27,362 bases of DNA from an uncultured Novosphingobium sp. (GTDB lineage Bacteria; Pseudomonadota; Alphaproteobacteria; Sphingomonadales; Sphingomonadaceae). The notes below the pieces were generated by a model. It did not search any database. It saw only the letters and a list, made by a program, of their open reading frames with translations, and was not told where the DNA came from. Location of the stretch: positions 1-27,362 of the forward strand of contig CAMPHR010000037.1 of NCBI GenBank assembly GCA_946886075.1, read 5' to 3'. Each line of letters begins with the position of its first letter. Positions within the stretch are counted from its first letter, which is position 1. Both the position numbers and the translations under genes were made by a program. Shown here piece by piece: positions 6,915-14,239 of this stretch.

Positions 6915-8264
6915 TCAAGCGGCTTTCCTCCTGCTGATTTCACCGGCCAGACTGTTCGGACCGGCACTGATTATATCCACATCGACCATGTCGCCGATGA
7001 AAAGTTCCGGCGCAGTCACATGAACAGACTGCAGCCATGGCGTTTTTCCGATCAGCTGCCCCGGATGACGCCCCTTGCGCTCCAGCAGGATCTGCGTCTG
7101 CCGCCCGACTGTCGCCGCGTTGAAATCCACCTGATGCTGGTTGATCAGCGCCTGCAGCCGCGCCAACCGCTCGTCCATCACCGCCGTCGGGATCTGCCCG
7201 TCCATGTCCGCAGCCGGGGTGCCGGGGCGGGGGCTGTATTTGAACGAATAGCATTGCGCATAACGCACCTGCTCGACGATCTTCAGCGTATCCTCAAACT
7301 CCGCATCCGTCTCGCCCGGAAAGCCGACGATGAAGTCGCCCGACAGCGCAATGTCCGGCCGCGCCTGCCGCACCCGTTCAATGATCCGCAAATAGCTTTC
7401 CACATCATGACTGCGGTTCATCGCCTTCAATATGCGATTATTCCCCGACTGCACCGGCAAGTGCAGGAAAGGCATCAGCTTGGGTTCCTCGCCATGTGCG
7501 CCGATCAGCCCGTCGCTCATGTCGTTAGGATGGCTCGTCGTATAGCGGATACGCGCCAGCCCGCGGATTTTCGCCAACTCGCGCACCAGGCCGTCCATGC
7601 CCTGCATGCGCCCCTTGTCATCCTCGCCAGCCCAGGCATTCACATTCTGCCCCAGCAGCGTGATCTCCCGCACGCCGCCATCCACCAGCGCCATGGCTTC
7701 GTCCAGGATCGCGTCCCAGGTCCGGCTGATCTCCGCCCCGCGCGTGTAAGGCACCACGCAATAGGTGCAGAATTTGTCGCACCCTTCCATGATCGTCAGG
7801 AAAGCCGTGGGCCGCGCCTGCTTGGTCCGAGCGGGCAGGGCGCCGAACTTCGACGCCAGCGGCATGTCAGTATCCACCGCCTCTTCACCACGCCCGGCCT
7901 TCTCGATCAAATCCGGCAGCCGGTGATAAGCCTGAGGCCCCACCACGATATCGACCGTCTTCGCCCGGCGGCTGATCTCGCCCCCCTCCGCCTGCGCGAC
8001 GCAGCCAGCGACCGCGATCATCGGCCGCGTCCCATCCTCGCGGTTCAACCGGCCAATGTCCGAATAGACCTTGTCCACCGCCTTTTCGCGAATGTGGCAG
8101 GTGTTGAGGATCACAAGATCGGCCTCCGCGCCATCGGCCGCAGCGGTCATGCCCCGTTCGCCCAGCATCTCGGCCATGCGCTCGCCATCATAGACGTTCA
8201 TCTGGCAGCCGAAGGATTTGACGTGGAATGTCGCTGGAGTCTTTGGGGCGTCGTTACGATTCAT
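6915..8264 (-). CDS. miaB: tRNA-2-methylthio-N6-dimethylallyladenosine synthase
   Basis: Radical-SAM methylthiotransferase that converts i6A37 to ms2i6A37 in tRNAs reading UNN codons. The 449 residues show the UPF0004 domain with auxiliary cluster cysteines C20, C56 and C88, the radical-SAM motif C162-x3-C166-x2-C169 (GCDKFCTYCVVPYTRG), and a C-terminal TRAM domain (about 380-445). ATG 8264 lies nine bases after the plsC stop, consistent with cotranscription. Both tRNA and rRNA maturation functions therefore sit in one minus-strand run. Confidence 0.97.
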   Translation of the reverse strand: MNRNDAPKTPATFHVKSFGCQMNVYDGERMAEMLGERGMTAAADGAEADLVILNTCHIREKAVDKVYSDIGRLNREDGTRPMIAVAGCVAQAEGGEISRRAKTVDIVVGPQAYHRLPDLIEKAGRGEEAVDTDMPLASKFGALPARTKQARPTAFLTIMEGCDKFCTYCVVPYTRGAEISRTWDAILDEAMALVDGGVREITLLGQNVNAWAGEDDKGRMQGMDGLVRELAKIRGLARIRYTTSHPNDMSDGLIGAHGEEPKLMPFLHLPVQSGNNRILKAMNRSHDVESYLRIIERVRQARPDIALSGDFIVGFPGETDAEFEDTLKIVEQVRYAQCYSFKYSPRPGTPAADMDGQIPTAVMDERLARLQALINQHQVDFNAATVGRQTQILLERKGRHPGQLIGKTPWLQSVHVTAPELFIGDMVDVDIISAGPNSLAGEISRRKAA

Positions 8265-8273
8265 GTGGTCCAG

Positions 8274-9032
8274 CTATACAGGCGGGGAAGGCGGAGCGAA
8301 AGGCGGCAGGTGCATCCCCATGCTCGCCGCAATCCGATCGCGCGTCACCGCCGCCAAAGCCTTGCGATCAGGGTAGAGCGCAGGGTCGAACGGCTCCAAA
8401 AAGCGCAGCGTCACCTCGATCCGGCCAGGCCGCTCCAGCAGCCGCTTCGCATTCCGTCCCGCCGGTTCGTCGCTATGCCAGGCAATTTCGTCCGTCGCCG
8501 CGCCATAATCAATATGCACGGGCTGGATCATCACCGCACGCGGCGGCGGCAGCAACACGGCGAGCAGCGACGGCTTGAACGGCAGCAATCCTTGCCCGTC
8601 GCTGGTCGTACCTTCCGGAAAAAGGGCGACCGGCTGATGCCCCGCGAGCGCCGCCCGCAGTGCGTCGATCTGCCCGCCAAGCGCACCGCGCCGATTCCGC
8701 GCCACAAACAGCGTGTTGTTCTGCGCCGCCAGCCACCCGATTACCGGCCACCCGGCAATCCCGTCATGCGCGACAAAGGCCGCGCCGGTCGCGCCGCCCA
8801 GCGCCAATATATCGACCCAGCTGACATGATTGGCGACGATGAAGCTGTCGCCATGAAAGGGATGACCCTCCACCCGCACTCGCGCGCCCACCGCGCGCGC
8901 CGCCATTCCCAGAAAGCGCGGCGGCCAGGGCGATCGGGCACCCACGGCCCGCCATAACAGATGCGGTATCAGGCAAAGCAGCAAGCACGCCGCCAGCGCG
9001 CTCAGCCGGTAAAAATAGCGCAGCCGCCGCAA
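8274..9032 (-). CDS. plsC: 1-acyl-sn-glycerol-3-phosphate acyltransferase (PlsC family)
   Basis: A 252-residue membrane-associated acyltransferase. The catalytic HX4D is H69-VSWV-D74, and the FPEGT glycerol-phosphate-binding motif lies at 138-142. One N-terminal hydrophobic helix (about 10-30) should anchor it to the inner membrane. The family makes phosphatidic acid from lysophosphatidic acid, though some members make ornithine lipids (OlsA), which sequence alone does not separate. It begins five bases after the fur stop and ends nine bases before miaB. Confidence 0.9.
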   Translation of the reverse strand: MRRLRYFYRLSALAACLLLCLIPHLLWRAVGARSPWPPRFLGMAARAVGARVRVEGHPFHGDSFIVANHVSWVDILALGGATGAAFVAHDGIAGWPVIGWLAAQNNTLFVARNRRGALGGQIDALRAALAGHQPVALFPEGTTSDGQGLLPFKPSLLAVLLPPPRAVMIQPVHIDYGAATDEIAWHSDEPAGRNAKRLLERPGRIEVTLRFLEPFDPALYPDRKALAAVTRDRIAASMGMHLPPFAPPSPPV

Positions 9033-9037
9033 GGCTG

Positions 9038-9460
9038 TCAGTTCTTGCGGTCCAGCGACACGCCGTACAATTCCATGCGGTGATCGACCAGGCGGAAGCC
9101 AAGCTTTTCCGCGATTTGCTTCTGCAACTGCTCCAGCTCCGGATCGACAAACTCGATCACATTGCCGGTTTCGACATCGATCAAATGGTCGTGATGCGCT
9201 TCGGGCGCGGCCTCATAGCGGGCGCGTCCATCGCCGAAATCATGCCGTTCCAAAATCCCGGCTTCCTCGAACAGGCGGACGGTGCGGTACACGGTGGCGA
9301 TCGAAATGCCCGGATCGATGGCGGACGACCGCTTGTGCAGTTCCTCCACATCGGGATGGTCGACCGCATCACTCAGGACCTGAGCGATCACGCGGCGCTG
9401 TTCGGTGATGCGCAGACCCTTTTCATGGCAAAGGGCTTCTACATCGATCTTGCGGTTCAT
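9038..9460 (-). CDS. fur: Fur-family metalloregulator
   Basis: A 140-residue ferric uptake regulator family repressor. It has an N-terminal winged helix (GLRITEQRRVI, recognition helix around ISIATVYRTV at 52-61), a hinge with metal-binding HHDH (89-92), and a C-terminal dimerisation domain. The CxxC structural zinc site of E. coli Fur is absent; C11 is the only cysteine. This is usual for alphaproteobacterial Fur/Mur proteins, some of which answer to manganese or haem-linked iron status. It leads the plsC-miaB-phoH-ybeY-ybeX run and is preceded by a terminator. Confidence 0.95.
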   Translation of the reverse strand: MNRKIDVEALCHEKGLRITEQRRVIAQVLSDAVDHPDVEELHKRSSAIDPGISIATVYRTVRLFEEAGILERHDFGDGRARYEAAPEAHHDHLIDVETGNVIEFVDPELEQLQKQIAEKLGFRLVDHRMELYGVSLDRKN

Positions 9461-9519
9461 GCGGGCTCGCTCATTAAGGTGTGTAAAATCTTCGGCCGGA
9501 ATCTAGCGGCATCACCGCC

Positions 9520-9553
9520 ATTATAAAAGGGGCGCATGGCAAATGCGCCCCTT
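9520..9553 (-). terminator. Rho-independent terminator of mucR
   Basis: AAGGGGCGCAT (9527-9537) and ATGCGCCCCTT (9543-9553) form a perfect 11-base-pair stem with a 5-base loop. On the minus strand it is followed by TTTTATAAT, a short T-rich tail. It lies 27 bases past the mucR stop, so fur is probably a separate transcription unit. The tail also contains an exact TATAAT (9520-9525, minus), but no matching -35 box is visible at the right spacing. Confidence 0.85.
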
Positions 9554-9580
9554 CTCATGACGGATGACCCGTGCTTCTGC

Positions 9581-10003
9581 TTATTTCGCGCGCGTACGGC
9601 GACGCTTGGTGCCAAGGCCGATCTTCTTCGCCAGCGAACGGCGCTGTTCGGCATAATTGGGCGCGACCATCGGATAGTCGGCGGGCAGGCCCCACTTCGC
9701 GCGATAATCCTCCGGCGTCATCTGATAATGAGTCATCAGGTGCCGCTTCAGCATCTTCAGCTTCTTGCCGTCTTCCAGGCAGATAATATAGTCCGGCTTG
9801 ATCGACGAACGCACCGAAACCGCCGGTTCCGGCTTCACTTCCGGAGCAGCAGCAGGCTTGGTCAGCCCGGAAAGGGCGGCGTGAACGTTCTGGATAAGCG
9901 TCGAAACGTCAGACACGGCGACACTGTTATTTGAAACATGTGCTGCAACAATGTCCGAAGTCAAAGTAATGAGCAGCTCGCTCTGGGCTGATTCGATTTC
10001 CAT
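9581..10003 (-). CDS. mucR: MucR/Ros-family zinc-finger transcriptional regulator
   Basis: A 140-residue DNA-binding protein of the Ros/MucR family, global regulators of exopolysaccharide, motility and cell-cycle genes in alphaproteobacteria. The prokaryotic zinc finger uses C75, D78, H88 and H92 (CLEDGKKLKMLKRHLMTHY), the known Asp variant of the Cys2His2 site. It is followed by MTPEDYRAKWGLPADYPMVAPNYAE and a basic tail (KRRRTRAK). The N-terminal 50 residues match the oligomerisation region of the family. I chose ATG 10003 (MEIESAQSELL) over the open extension to 10051 because family proteins begin this way. Confidence 0.95.
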   Translation of the reverse strand: MEIESAQSELLITLTSDIVAAHVSNNSVAVSDVSTLIQNVHAALSGLTKPAAAPEVKPEPAVSVRSSIKPDYIICLEDGKKLKMLKRHLMTHYQMTPEDYRAKWGLPADYPMVAPNYAEQRRSLAKKIGLGTKRRRTRAK

Positions 10004-10022
10004 TTCTTGTATCCCGCGAATG

Positions 10023-10051
10023 CTGAATTTAGTGCGACCCGCCCAAGTCAA
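10023..10051 (-). promoter_or_regulatory. Possible mucR promoter
   Basis: TTGACT (10046-10051, minus strand) is a good -35 match. At 17 bases spacing the -10 would be ATTCAG (10023-10028), which is poor; TAAATT (10026-10031) is better but too close. It is the best candidate in the 112-base rimI-mucR gap. Confidence 0.3.
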
Positions 10052-10115
10052 TTCGTTTCAGGAGCGGTATGGCTGCGTTATACCCTGATCTGCCTTTTAG
10101 CAAGGGCGATCCAGT

Positions 10116-10595
10116 TTATCCCAGCATTTCTATACGAAAGCTGAGCGCATCATGAAGTTGTCCGTCGCTACCCCGATAGTAACCGGGGCGGCGATGTACA
10201 TATTCAAATCCTGTTTTTTCATACAGCTTAATCGCGCTATTGGACGATCGGACTTCGAGATTCATCGACTTGATGCCTCTCCGTCGCGCCGTCTTCAGGC
10301 TGTCGATCAACAGTTCGCGGCCAATGCCTCTTCCACGCCATGTTGGATGCACGGCCAGCAGCAGCAATTCGCATTCATCCAGCACCGATCGGACGAGCGC
10401 GAACCCCAGCGCCGCCGCATCCACCCGGGCAATGGTCAGCCAAGTGCCGGGCATCATCATGACCCCGGAAAGCTGCGGCAGCGTCCATGCCTCGCCATAG
10501 GCGGGGTCGAACGCCTGCGCCATCACCTCCATCGCGTCGGCCAGCGCATTGCGCTCACCATCCTCATAGCTGTCCAGGGTCAGGCCGGGGATCAT
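10116..10595 (-). CDS. rimI: Ribosomal-protein-alanine N-acetyltransferase (RimI, GNAT)
   Basis: A 159-residue GNAT-fold acetyltransferase. The acetyl-CoA motif VHPTWRGRGIGRELL lies at 82-96 and the C-terminal block NSAIKLYEKTGFEYVHRRPGYY at 119-140, as in RimI, which acetylates the N-terminal alanine of S18. ATG 10595 overlaps the tsaB stop by four bases (ATGA), and the tsaB-rimI pairing is widely conserved. The longer frame reaching 10967 is out of phase with tsaB and is not a gene. Confidence 0.93.
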   Translation of the reverse strand: MIPGLTLDSYEDGERNALADAMEVMAQAFDPAYGEAWTLPQLSGVMMMPGTWLTIARVDAAALGFALVRSVLDECELLLLAVHPTWRGRGIGRELLIDSLKTARRRGIKSMNLEVRSSNSAIKLYEKTGFEYVHRRPGYYRGSDGQLHDALSFRIEMLG

Positions 10596-11230
10596 GTACG
10601 GCCCTGCGGTGGCATCGGCTGCGCGTCGGCGTCCCGGCAATATATGGGCGAGGGCGGCAGCGAAGGCTGATGCGCGATCAACGGAAAGTCGGTGGCATTT
10701 GGATAGAGGTTGACGGCGGCGCCATGCCCGCGCGCCGTCACCAATGCTTCGGCGCCCGTGCCATAGATCACCGGCTGGTCCAGCATCGTGGCGAGCGCCG
10801 GGATCGGCGTGGATGCTGGCTGGGTGATGGCGGTCAGGCCATCGGCTTCGAAACATTGCCAGAACAGTTCGCCATGCCCTCCGGTGATGGTGACCGCTAT
10901 CGGCCCCCCATCCTGATGCTGCTCCTGACCTTGGGCCGCCTTGGCGGCGATCAGCGACAGCGCGCAATAGCCATGTAGGGGCAGCGACCAGGCAAGGGCA
11001 AGCGCCTTGGCGGCGGCTATGCCGATGCGCACGCCAGTGAAGCTTCCGGGGCCAAGGTCCATGGCGATCGCGTCGGCGCGCCCGCCGTCGGGCAAGGTGG
11101 CGATGACTGGCACCAGCGCTTCGGCATGGCCCCGGCCAACGATCTCATGAAAATGGCCGATCGCGTCGCCGTCTTCCAGCAGCGCCACGGACAGCGCCTG
11201 CGTAGCGGTGTCGATGACGAGAGTGCGCAA
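10592..11230 (-). CDS. tsaB: tRNA threonylcarbamoyladenosine complex dimerisation subunit TsaB
   Basis: A 212-residue ASKHA-fold protein, the TsaB/YeaZ partner of TsaD and TsaE in formation of t6A37 on ANN-decoding tRNAs. The N-terminus MRTLVIDTATQALSVAL and the conserved DLGPGSFTGVRIG (58-70) are diagnostic. Start ATG 11230 matches family N-termini. It lies 91 bases after nfu and is coupled to rimI by a 4-base overlap. Confidence 0.96.
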   Translation of the reverse strand: MRTLVIDTATQALSVALLEDGDAIGHFHEIVGRGHAEALVPVIATLPDGGRADAIAMDLGPGSFTGVRIGIAAAKALALAWSLPLHGYCALSLIAAKAAQGQEQHQDGGPIAVTITGGHGELFWQCFEADGLTAITQPASTPIPALATMLDQPVIYGTGAEALVTARGHGAAVNLYPNATDFPLIAHQPSLPPSPIYCRDADAQPMPPQGRT

Positions 11231-11321
11231 GAAAATCCCCTGTGAACCGGTGACGGCGCGATGGCCTGTCGCAAGCGGTTAGTCGATCACGGCCGATTTG
11301 CCAAACGCCGCCGCGATCATG

Positions 11322-11897
11322 TCAAACGGCGCGCACTTCCGTTACTTCGGGGACATAATGTTTCAGCAGCTGCTCGATCCCGTTCTTCAGCGTCGCGGAA
11401 GAGGATGGGCACCCCGAACAGGCACCCTGCATCCTCAAGTAGACCGTCCCGCGATCAAAGCCGCGATAGACGATGTCGCCGCCGTCATTGGCGACGGCGG
11501 GCCGCACGCGCGTGTCGATGAGGTCGCGGATTTGCGCCACGATCTCGGCGTCGGCAGGGTCGTCGGCGAACTGCTCTTCTTCCTCGGGGATGAAGATGTC
11601 GCCTGCCGATCCCGGCGTGAACAGCGGCATGTTGGCCGAAAAATGCTCCAGCAGGATTGACAGGATGTCGGGCTTCACATCGCTCCACTGCGCGCCGGGC
11701 GCGATGGTGACCGATATGAAGTCGCCGCCAAAAAAGACGCCCGTCACATCGCCGAGGCCAAATAGCGCCGAGGCGAGGGGGGATGCTTCCGCTTCCTCGG
11801 GCGTCGCGAAGTCGCGCGTGCCCATGCCCATGACCACCCGGCCGGGGATGAACTTGACGGTCGCCGGATTGGGCGTTGGTTCGGTCTCGATCAGCAT
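11322..11897 (-). CDS. NFU-type iron-sulfur cluster scaffold/carrier
   Basis: A 191-residue Fe-S carrier with an N-terminal Nfu_N domain (1-90; MLIETEPTPNPATVKFIPG) and a C-terminal NifU-like domain (115-185) with the cluster-binding C160-x2-C163 (GACSGCPSS). This layout equals mitochondrial NFU1, which delivers [4Fe-4S] clusters to lipoyl synthase and others. An acidic linker (EEEEQFADDPAD) joins the domains. Clients in this window could include MiaB and Nth, but that link is inference. It heads the minus-strand run and is divergent from the next gene. Confidence 0.95.
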   Translation of the reverse strand: MLIETEPTPNPATVKFIPGRVVMGMGTRDFATPEEAEASPLASALFGLGDVTGVFFGGDFISVTIAPGAQWSDVKPDILSILLEHFSANMPLFTPGSAGDIFIPEEEEQFADDPADAEIVAQIRDLIDTRVRPAVANDGGDIVYRGFDRGTVYLRMQGACSGCPSSSATLKNGIEQLLKHYVPEVTEVRAV

Positions 11898-11997
11898 GGC
11901 CGCTATGTGGAGAGAAGGGTGCGCAAGATCAAGCGTCCTGACGGGCTTTTGGGGAACTTCGCTACTTGCTGTCGATTAAACTCTTGTTTGCATGAAC

Positions 11998-12002
11998 AGG
12001 AG
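11998..12002 (+). promoter_or_regulatory. Shine-Dalgarno site fixing the start of the flavin-fold protein
   Basis: AGGAG sits seven bases before ATG 12010 and only one base before the in-frame ATG at 12004. Of the three clustered ATGs (11992, 12004, 12010), only the last is correctly spaced. Confidence 0.75.
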
Positions 12003-12009
12003 AATGAGG

Positions 12010-12480
12010 ATGAGCAACGAGTCCGATATCCGCCATCGTTTCTGGACCGAATTGTCGGAAAGCCCTTTTCTGATGATCGGCTTGCAGGGTTCGCATGAAC
12101 ATAGCCTGCCGATGACGGCGCAGCTTGATCCCGGCGCCAACCATTGCTTCTGGTTCTACACGACGAAGGAAAACCGTCTCGCCGCAGGCGGCCCCGCGAT
12201 GGCGCAGTTTTCGGGCAAGGGCCATTATCTCTTCGCCTGCATCGACGGCACGCTGACGGAGGAAACCGATCCGGCGGTGATCGATCGCTATTGGACGCAT
12301 GAAGTTGCGGCCTGGTATCCGGGCGGGCGGCAGGACCCCAATCTCCTCATGCTCCGCTTCGACCTTGGCCATGCGGAAATCTGGCGGGCGGATATGTCGC
12401 TTGGCGGTGTCTTCAAGCAGCTGTTCGGCGGTGATGTCCGCGACGAAATGCGCGGCAAGCATGTAGAAGTATCGCTCTAG
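12010..12480 (+). CDS. Pyridoxamine 5'-phosphate oxidase-like / general stress protein 26 family
   Basis: A 156-residue cytoplasmic protein with the split-barrel flavin-binding fold of the GsiB/GS26 general stress group. Recognisable features are the start RHRFWTELSESPFLMIGL, the central WFYTTKENRL, FSGKGHYLFACIDGTL and the end WRADMSLGGVFKQLFGG. Members bind FMN or F420-like cofactors, but few have a known reaction, so no substrate is proposed. The start is set by a well-placed AGGAG. It is monocistronic: a strong terminator follows 14 bases after the stop. Confidence 0.85.
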   Translation: MSNESDIRHRFWTELSESPFLMIGLQGSHEHSLPMTAQLDPGANHCFWFYTTKENRLAAGGPAMAQFSGKGHYLFACIDGTLTEETDPAVIDRYWTHEVAAWYPGGRQDPNLLMLRFDLGHAEIWRADMSLGGVFKQLFGGDVRDEMRGKHVEVSL

Positions 12481-12493
12481 AACAACCTCTTTT

Positions 12494-12526
12494 GGGGCTC
12501 CGCTTTCGCGGGGCCCTTGCTTTTTT
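12494..12526 (+). terminator. Rho-independent terminator after the flavin-fold gene
   Basis: GGGCTCCGC (12495-12503) pairs with GCGGGGCCC (12508-12516, one G-T pair) around a 4-base loop. A run of six T follows at 12521-12526. Confidence 0.88.
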
Positions 12527-12540
12527 GCATGAATGAATGC

Positions 12541-12757
12541 ATATGGCCCGCAGCGCAGCGGGCGGCCTTCATGGCCCATCAGCGATTGGCAGCGTGATCG
12601 TCCCGACCCTTGAGGGGTGACGGGGCCGGCCAATGAAAGTCTGCGCCAAGCTTTTGAGGCTTCCCTATTCACGCGGGTCGTTTCGCAACCCGCCTTGCGT
12701 CCAGTTGCGATTCGCAACTTGTTGGCGCCTGAGCCTTTTTATTTCGAGAGTTCACTC
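12541..12757 (+). promoter_or_regulatory. Structured leader upstream of the DEAD-box helicase
   Basis: This 217-base stretch has no gene. It holds several hairpins: GCCCGC/GCGGGC (12546-12563), GCGGGT/ACCCGC (12673-12693) and AGTTGCGA/TCGCAACT (12703-12719), then a run of five T (12736-12740) just before the start codon. TCGCAA in the loop of the second hairpin (12683-12688) can also pair with TTGCGA (12705-12710) in the third, so the two folds compete. Cold-shock RNA helicase genes often have long regulated leaders, so an RNA-level control is plausible but unproven. Confidence 0.45.
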
Positions 12758-14137
12758 ATGCAATTCACCGACCTTGGTCTCGCCGAGCCCATCCTGAAGG
12801 CGCTCGCCGCCAAGAATTACGCCACCCCGACCCCCATCCAGACGCAGGCGATTCCCGTCCTGCTTCAGGGCAAGGACCTATGCGGCATCGCCCAGACGGG
12901 CACCGGCAAGACCGCGGCTTTCGCGCTCCCCAGCCTCGATTATTTCGCCCGCAACCCCAAGCAGACACCGCTTCAGGGCTGCCGGATGCTCGTCCTGTCC
13001 CCAACCCGCGAGCTCGCCGCTCAGATTGCGCAGAGCTTCCGCGACTATGGCCGCTTCATGAAGCTGTCCGTCGAAGTCGTGTTCGGCGGCGTCCCCATCA
13101 ACAAGCAGATTCGTGCGCTTGGCCGGGGCGTTGACATCGTCGTCGCCACGCCGGGCCGTCTGCTCGACCTGATCGACCAGCGCGCCTTCACCATCAAGGA
13201 CACGGAAATCTTCGTCCTCGACGAAGCCGACCAGATGATGGACATGGGCTTCATCCATCCCTTGAAGCGCATCGCCAAGCTGCTGCCCAGAGAGCGGCAG
13301 AACCTCTTCTTCTCCGCCACCATGCCCGGCGAGATCGAGGCGCTGGCGGCTCAGTTCCTCAACAATCCGGTCAAGGTCAGCGTCGCGCCGCAGTCCACCA
13401 CGGCCGAACGCGTCCGCCAGCAGGCGACGTTCGTCAATCAGGCGGAAAAGCAGGCGCTGCTCAACCTCACCATCCGCAATGAGCCGATCGACCGCGCCCT
13501 GATCTTCACCCGCACCAAGCACGGCGCCGACCGCGTCGTGCGCTTCCTCGAAGGCGCGGGCATTCAGGCGGTCGCCATCCATGGCAACAAGAGCCAGGCG
13601 CAGCGCACTACGGCTCTTCAGGCGTTCCGCCACGGCCATGTAAAGCTGCTCGTCGCCACCGACATCGCCGCGCGCGGTATCGACGTGTCGGGCGTCAGCC
13701 ATGTCATCAACTTCGAGCTTCCCAACGTGCCCGAACAATATGTCCACCGCATCGGCCGGACTGCGCGGGCAGGGGCTGAAGGCGTCGCGATCAGCTTCGT
13801 GGCCGACGATGAACGGCCCTATCTGAAGGCGATCGAGCGCACCACGAAGGTGAAGCTCGACATCGTGCCCTTGCCGGAGAATTTCGTGGAAGCCGTGCGC
13901 AACCTCCCCAAGGCTGCGCCTCAGCGGAAGGGTCGCGAGCAAACGCCGGATCAGAAAGCGCGCCGCGCCGATGGCCAGCGCCGCTATCAGGACCAGCAGA
14001 AGCAGCAGCAGCGCGGCTCCGCCGAACGCGCTCACCGTCCCGATGGCGAAGCAAAGCCGGCCAAGAAGAATTTCCGCCGCAACCGCAGCGGCGTCGGCGC
14101 TCATAAGGGTGCCGTCCAAAAGACTGGCGGCCGCTGA
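12758..14137 (+). CDS. DEAD-box ATP-dependent RNA helicase (RhlE-like)
   Basis: A 459-residue RNA helicase for RNA remodelling such as ribosome assembly, mRNA decay or cold adaptation. Motifs in order: Q motif TPTPIQTQAIP (23-33), I AQTGTGKT (45-52), Ia PTRELA, Ib TPGR, II DEAD (155-158), III SAT (186-188), V TDIAARGID, VI HRIGRTARAG (330-339). A hydrophilic, basic and Gln-rich tail from about 385 to the end should be disordered and RNA-binding. ATG 12758 gives MQFTDLGL, the standard start. The open extension to 12617 lies in the leader and has no family similarity. Confidence 0.95.
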   Translation: MQFTDLGLAEPILKALAAKNYATPTPIQTQAIPVLLQGKDLCGIAQTGTGKTAAFALPSLDYFARNPKQTPLQGCRMLVLSPTRELAAQIAQSFRDYGRFMKLSVEVVFGGVPINKQIRALGRGVDIVVATPGRLLDLIDQRAFTIKDTEIFVLDEADQMMDMGFIHPLKRIAKLLPRERQNLFFSATMPGEIEALAAQFLNNPVKVSVAPQSTTAERVRQQATFVNQAEKQALLNLTIRNEPIDRALIFTRTKHGADRVVRFLEGAGIQAVAIHGNKSQAQRTTALQAFRHGHVKLLVATDIAARGIDVSGVSHVINFELPNVPEQYVHRIGRTARAGAEGVAISFVADDERPYLKAIERTTKVKLDIVPLPENFVEAVRNLPKAAPQRKGREQTPDQKARRADGQRRYQDQQKQQQRGSAERAHRPDGEAKPAKKNFRRNRSGVGAHKGAVQKTGGR

Positions 14138-14146
14138 GGCTCGACG

Positions 14147-14170
14147 GGATGGCGCTGCACGGCGCCATCC
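14147..14170 (+). terminator. Hairpin after the helicase gene
   Basis: GGATGGCGC (14147-14155) and GCGCCATCC (14162-14170) form a perfect 9-base-pair stem with a 6-base loop, nine bases past the stop. No T-run follows, so it may be a Rho-independent terminator only in a weak sense or an mRNA end stabiliser. Confidence 0.5.
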
Positions 14171-14239
14171 TGAACCGGTCGTTACCCGCTGACGCTCTTT
14201 GTCAGTAGCCATTCAGAATTTTGGCTCTAGGCTGTGCCC

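Noticed and set aside
5749..7023. A 424-codon plus-strand frame opposite phoH
   Set aside because: Antisense shadow with no ribosome site or known domain.
6483..8957. An 824-codon open frame on the plus strand
   Set aside because: It lies antisense to phoH, miaB and plsC, all well-conserved genes with intact motifs. Its Arg/Pro/His-rich translation is typical of a shadow frame in high-GC DNA.
10596..10967. N-terminal extension of rimI
   Set aside because: It is an out-of-phase reading of tsaB. The ATG at 10595 with the 4-base overlap is the accepted arrangement.
12878..14212. A 444-codon minus-strand frame opposite the helicase gene
   Set aside because: Antisense shadow of a gene with every DEAD-box motif in place.
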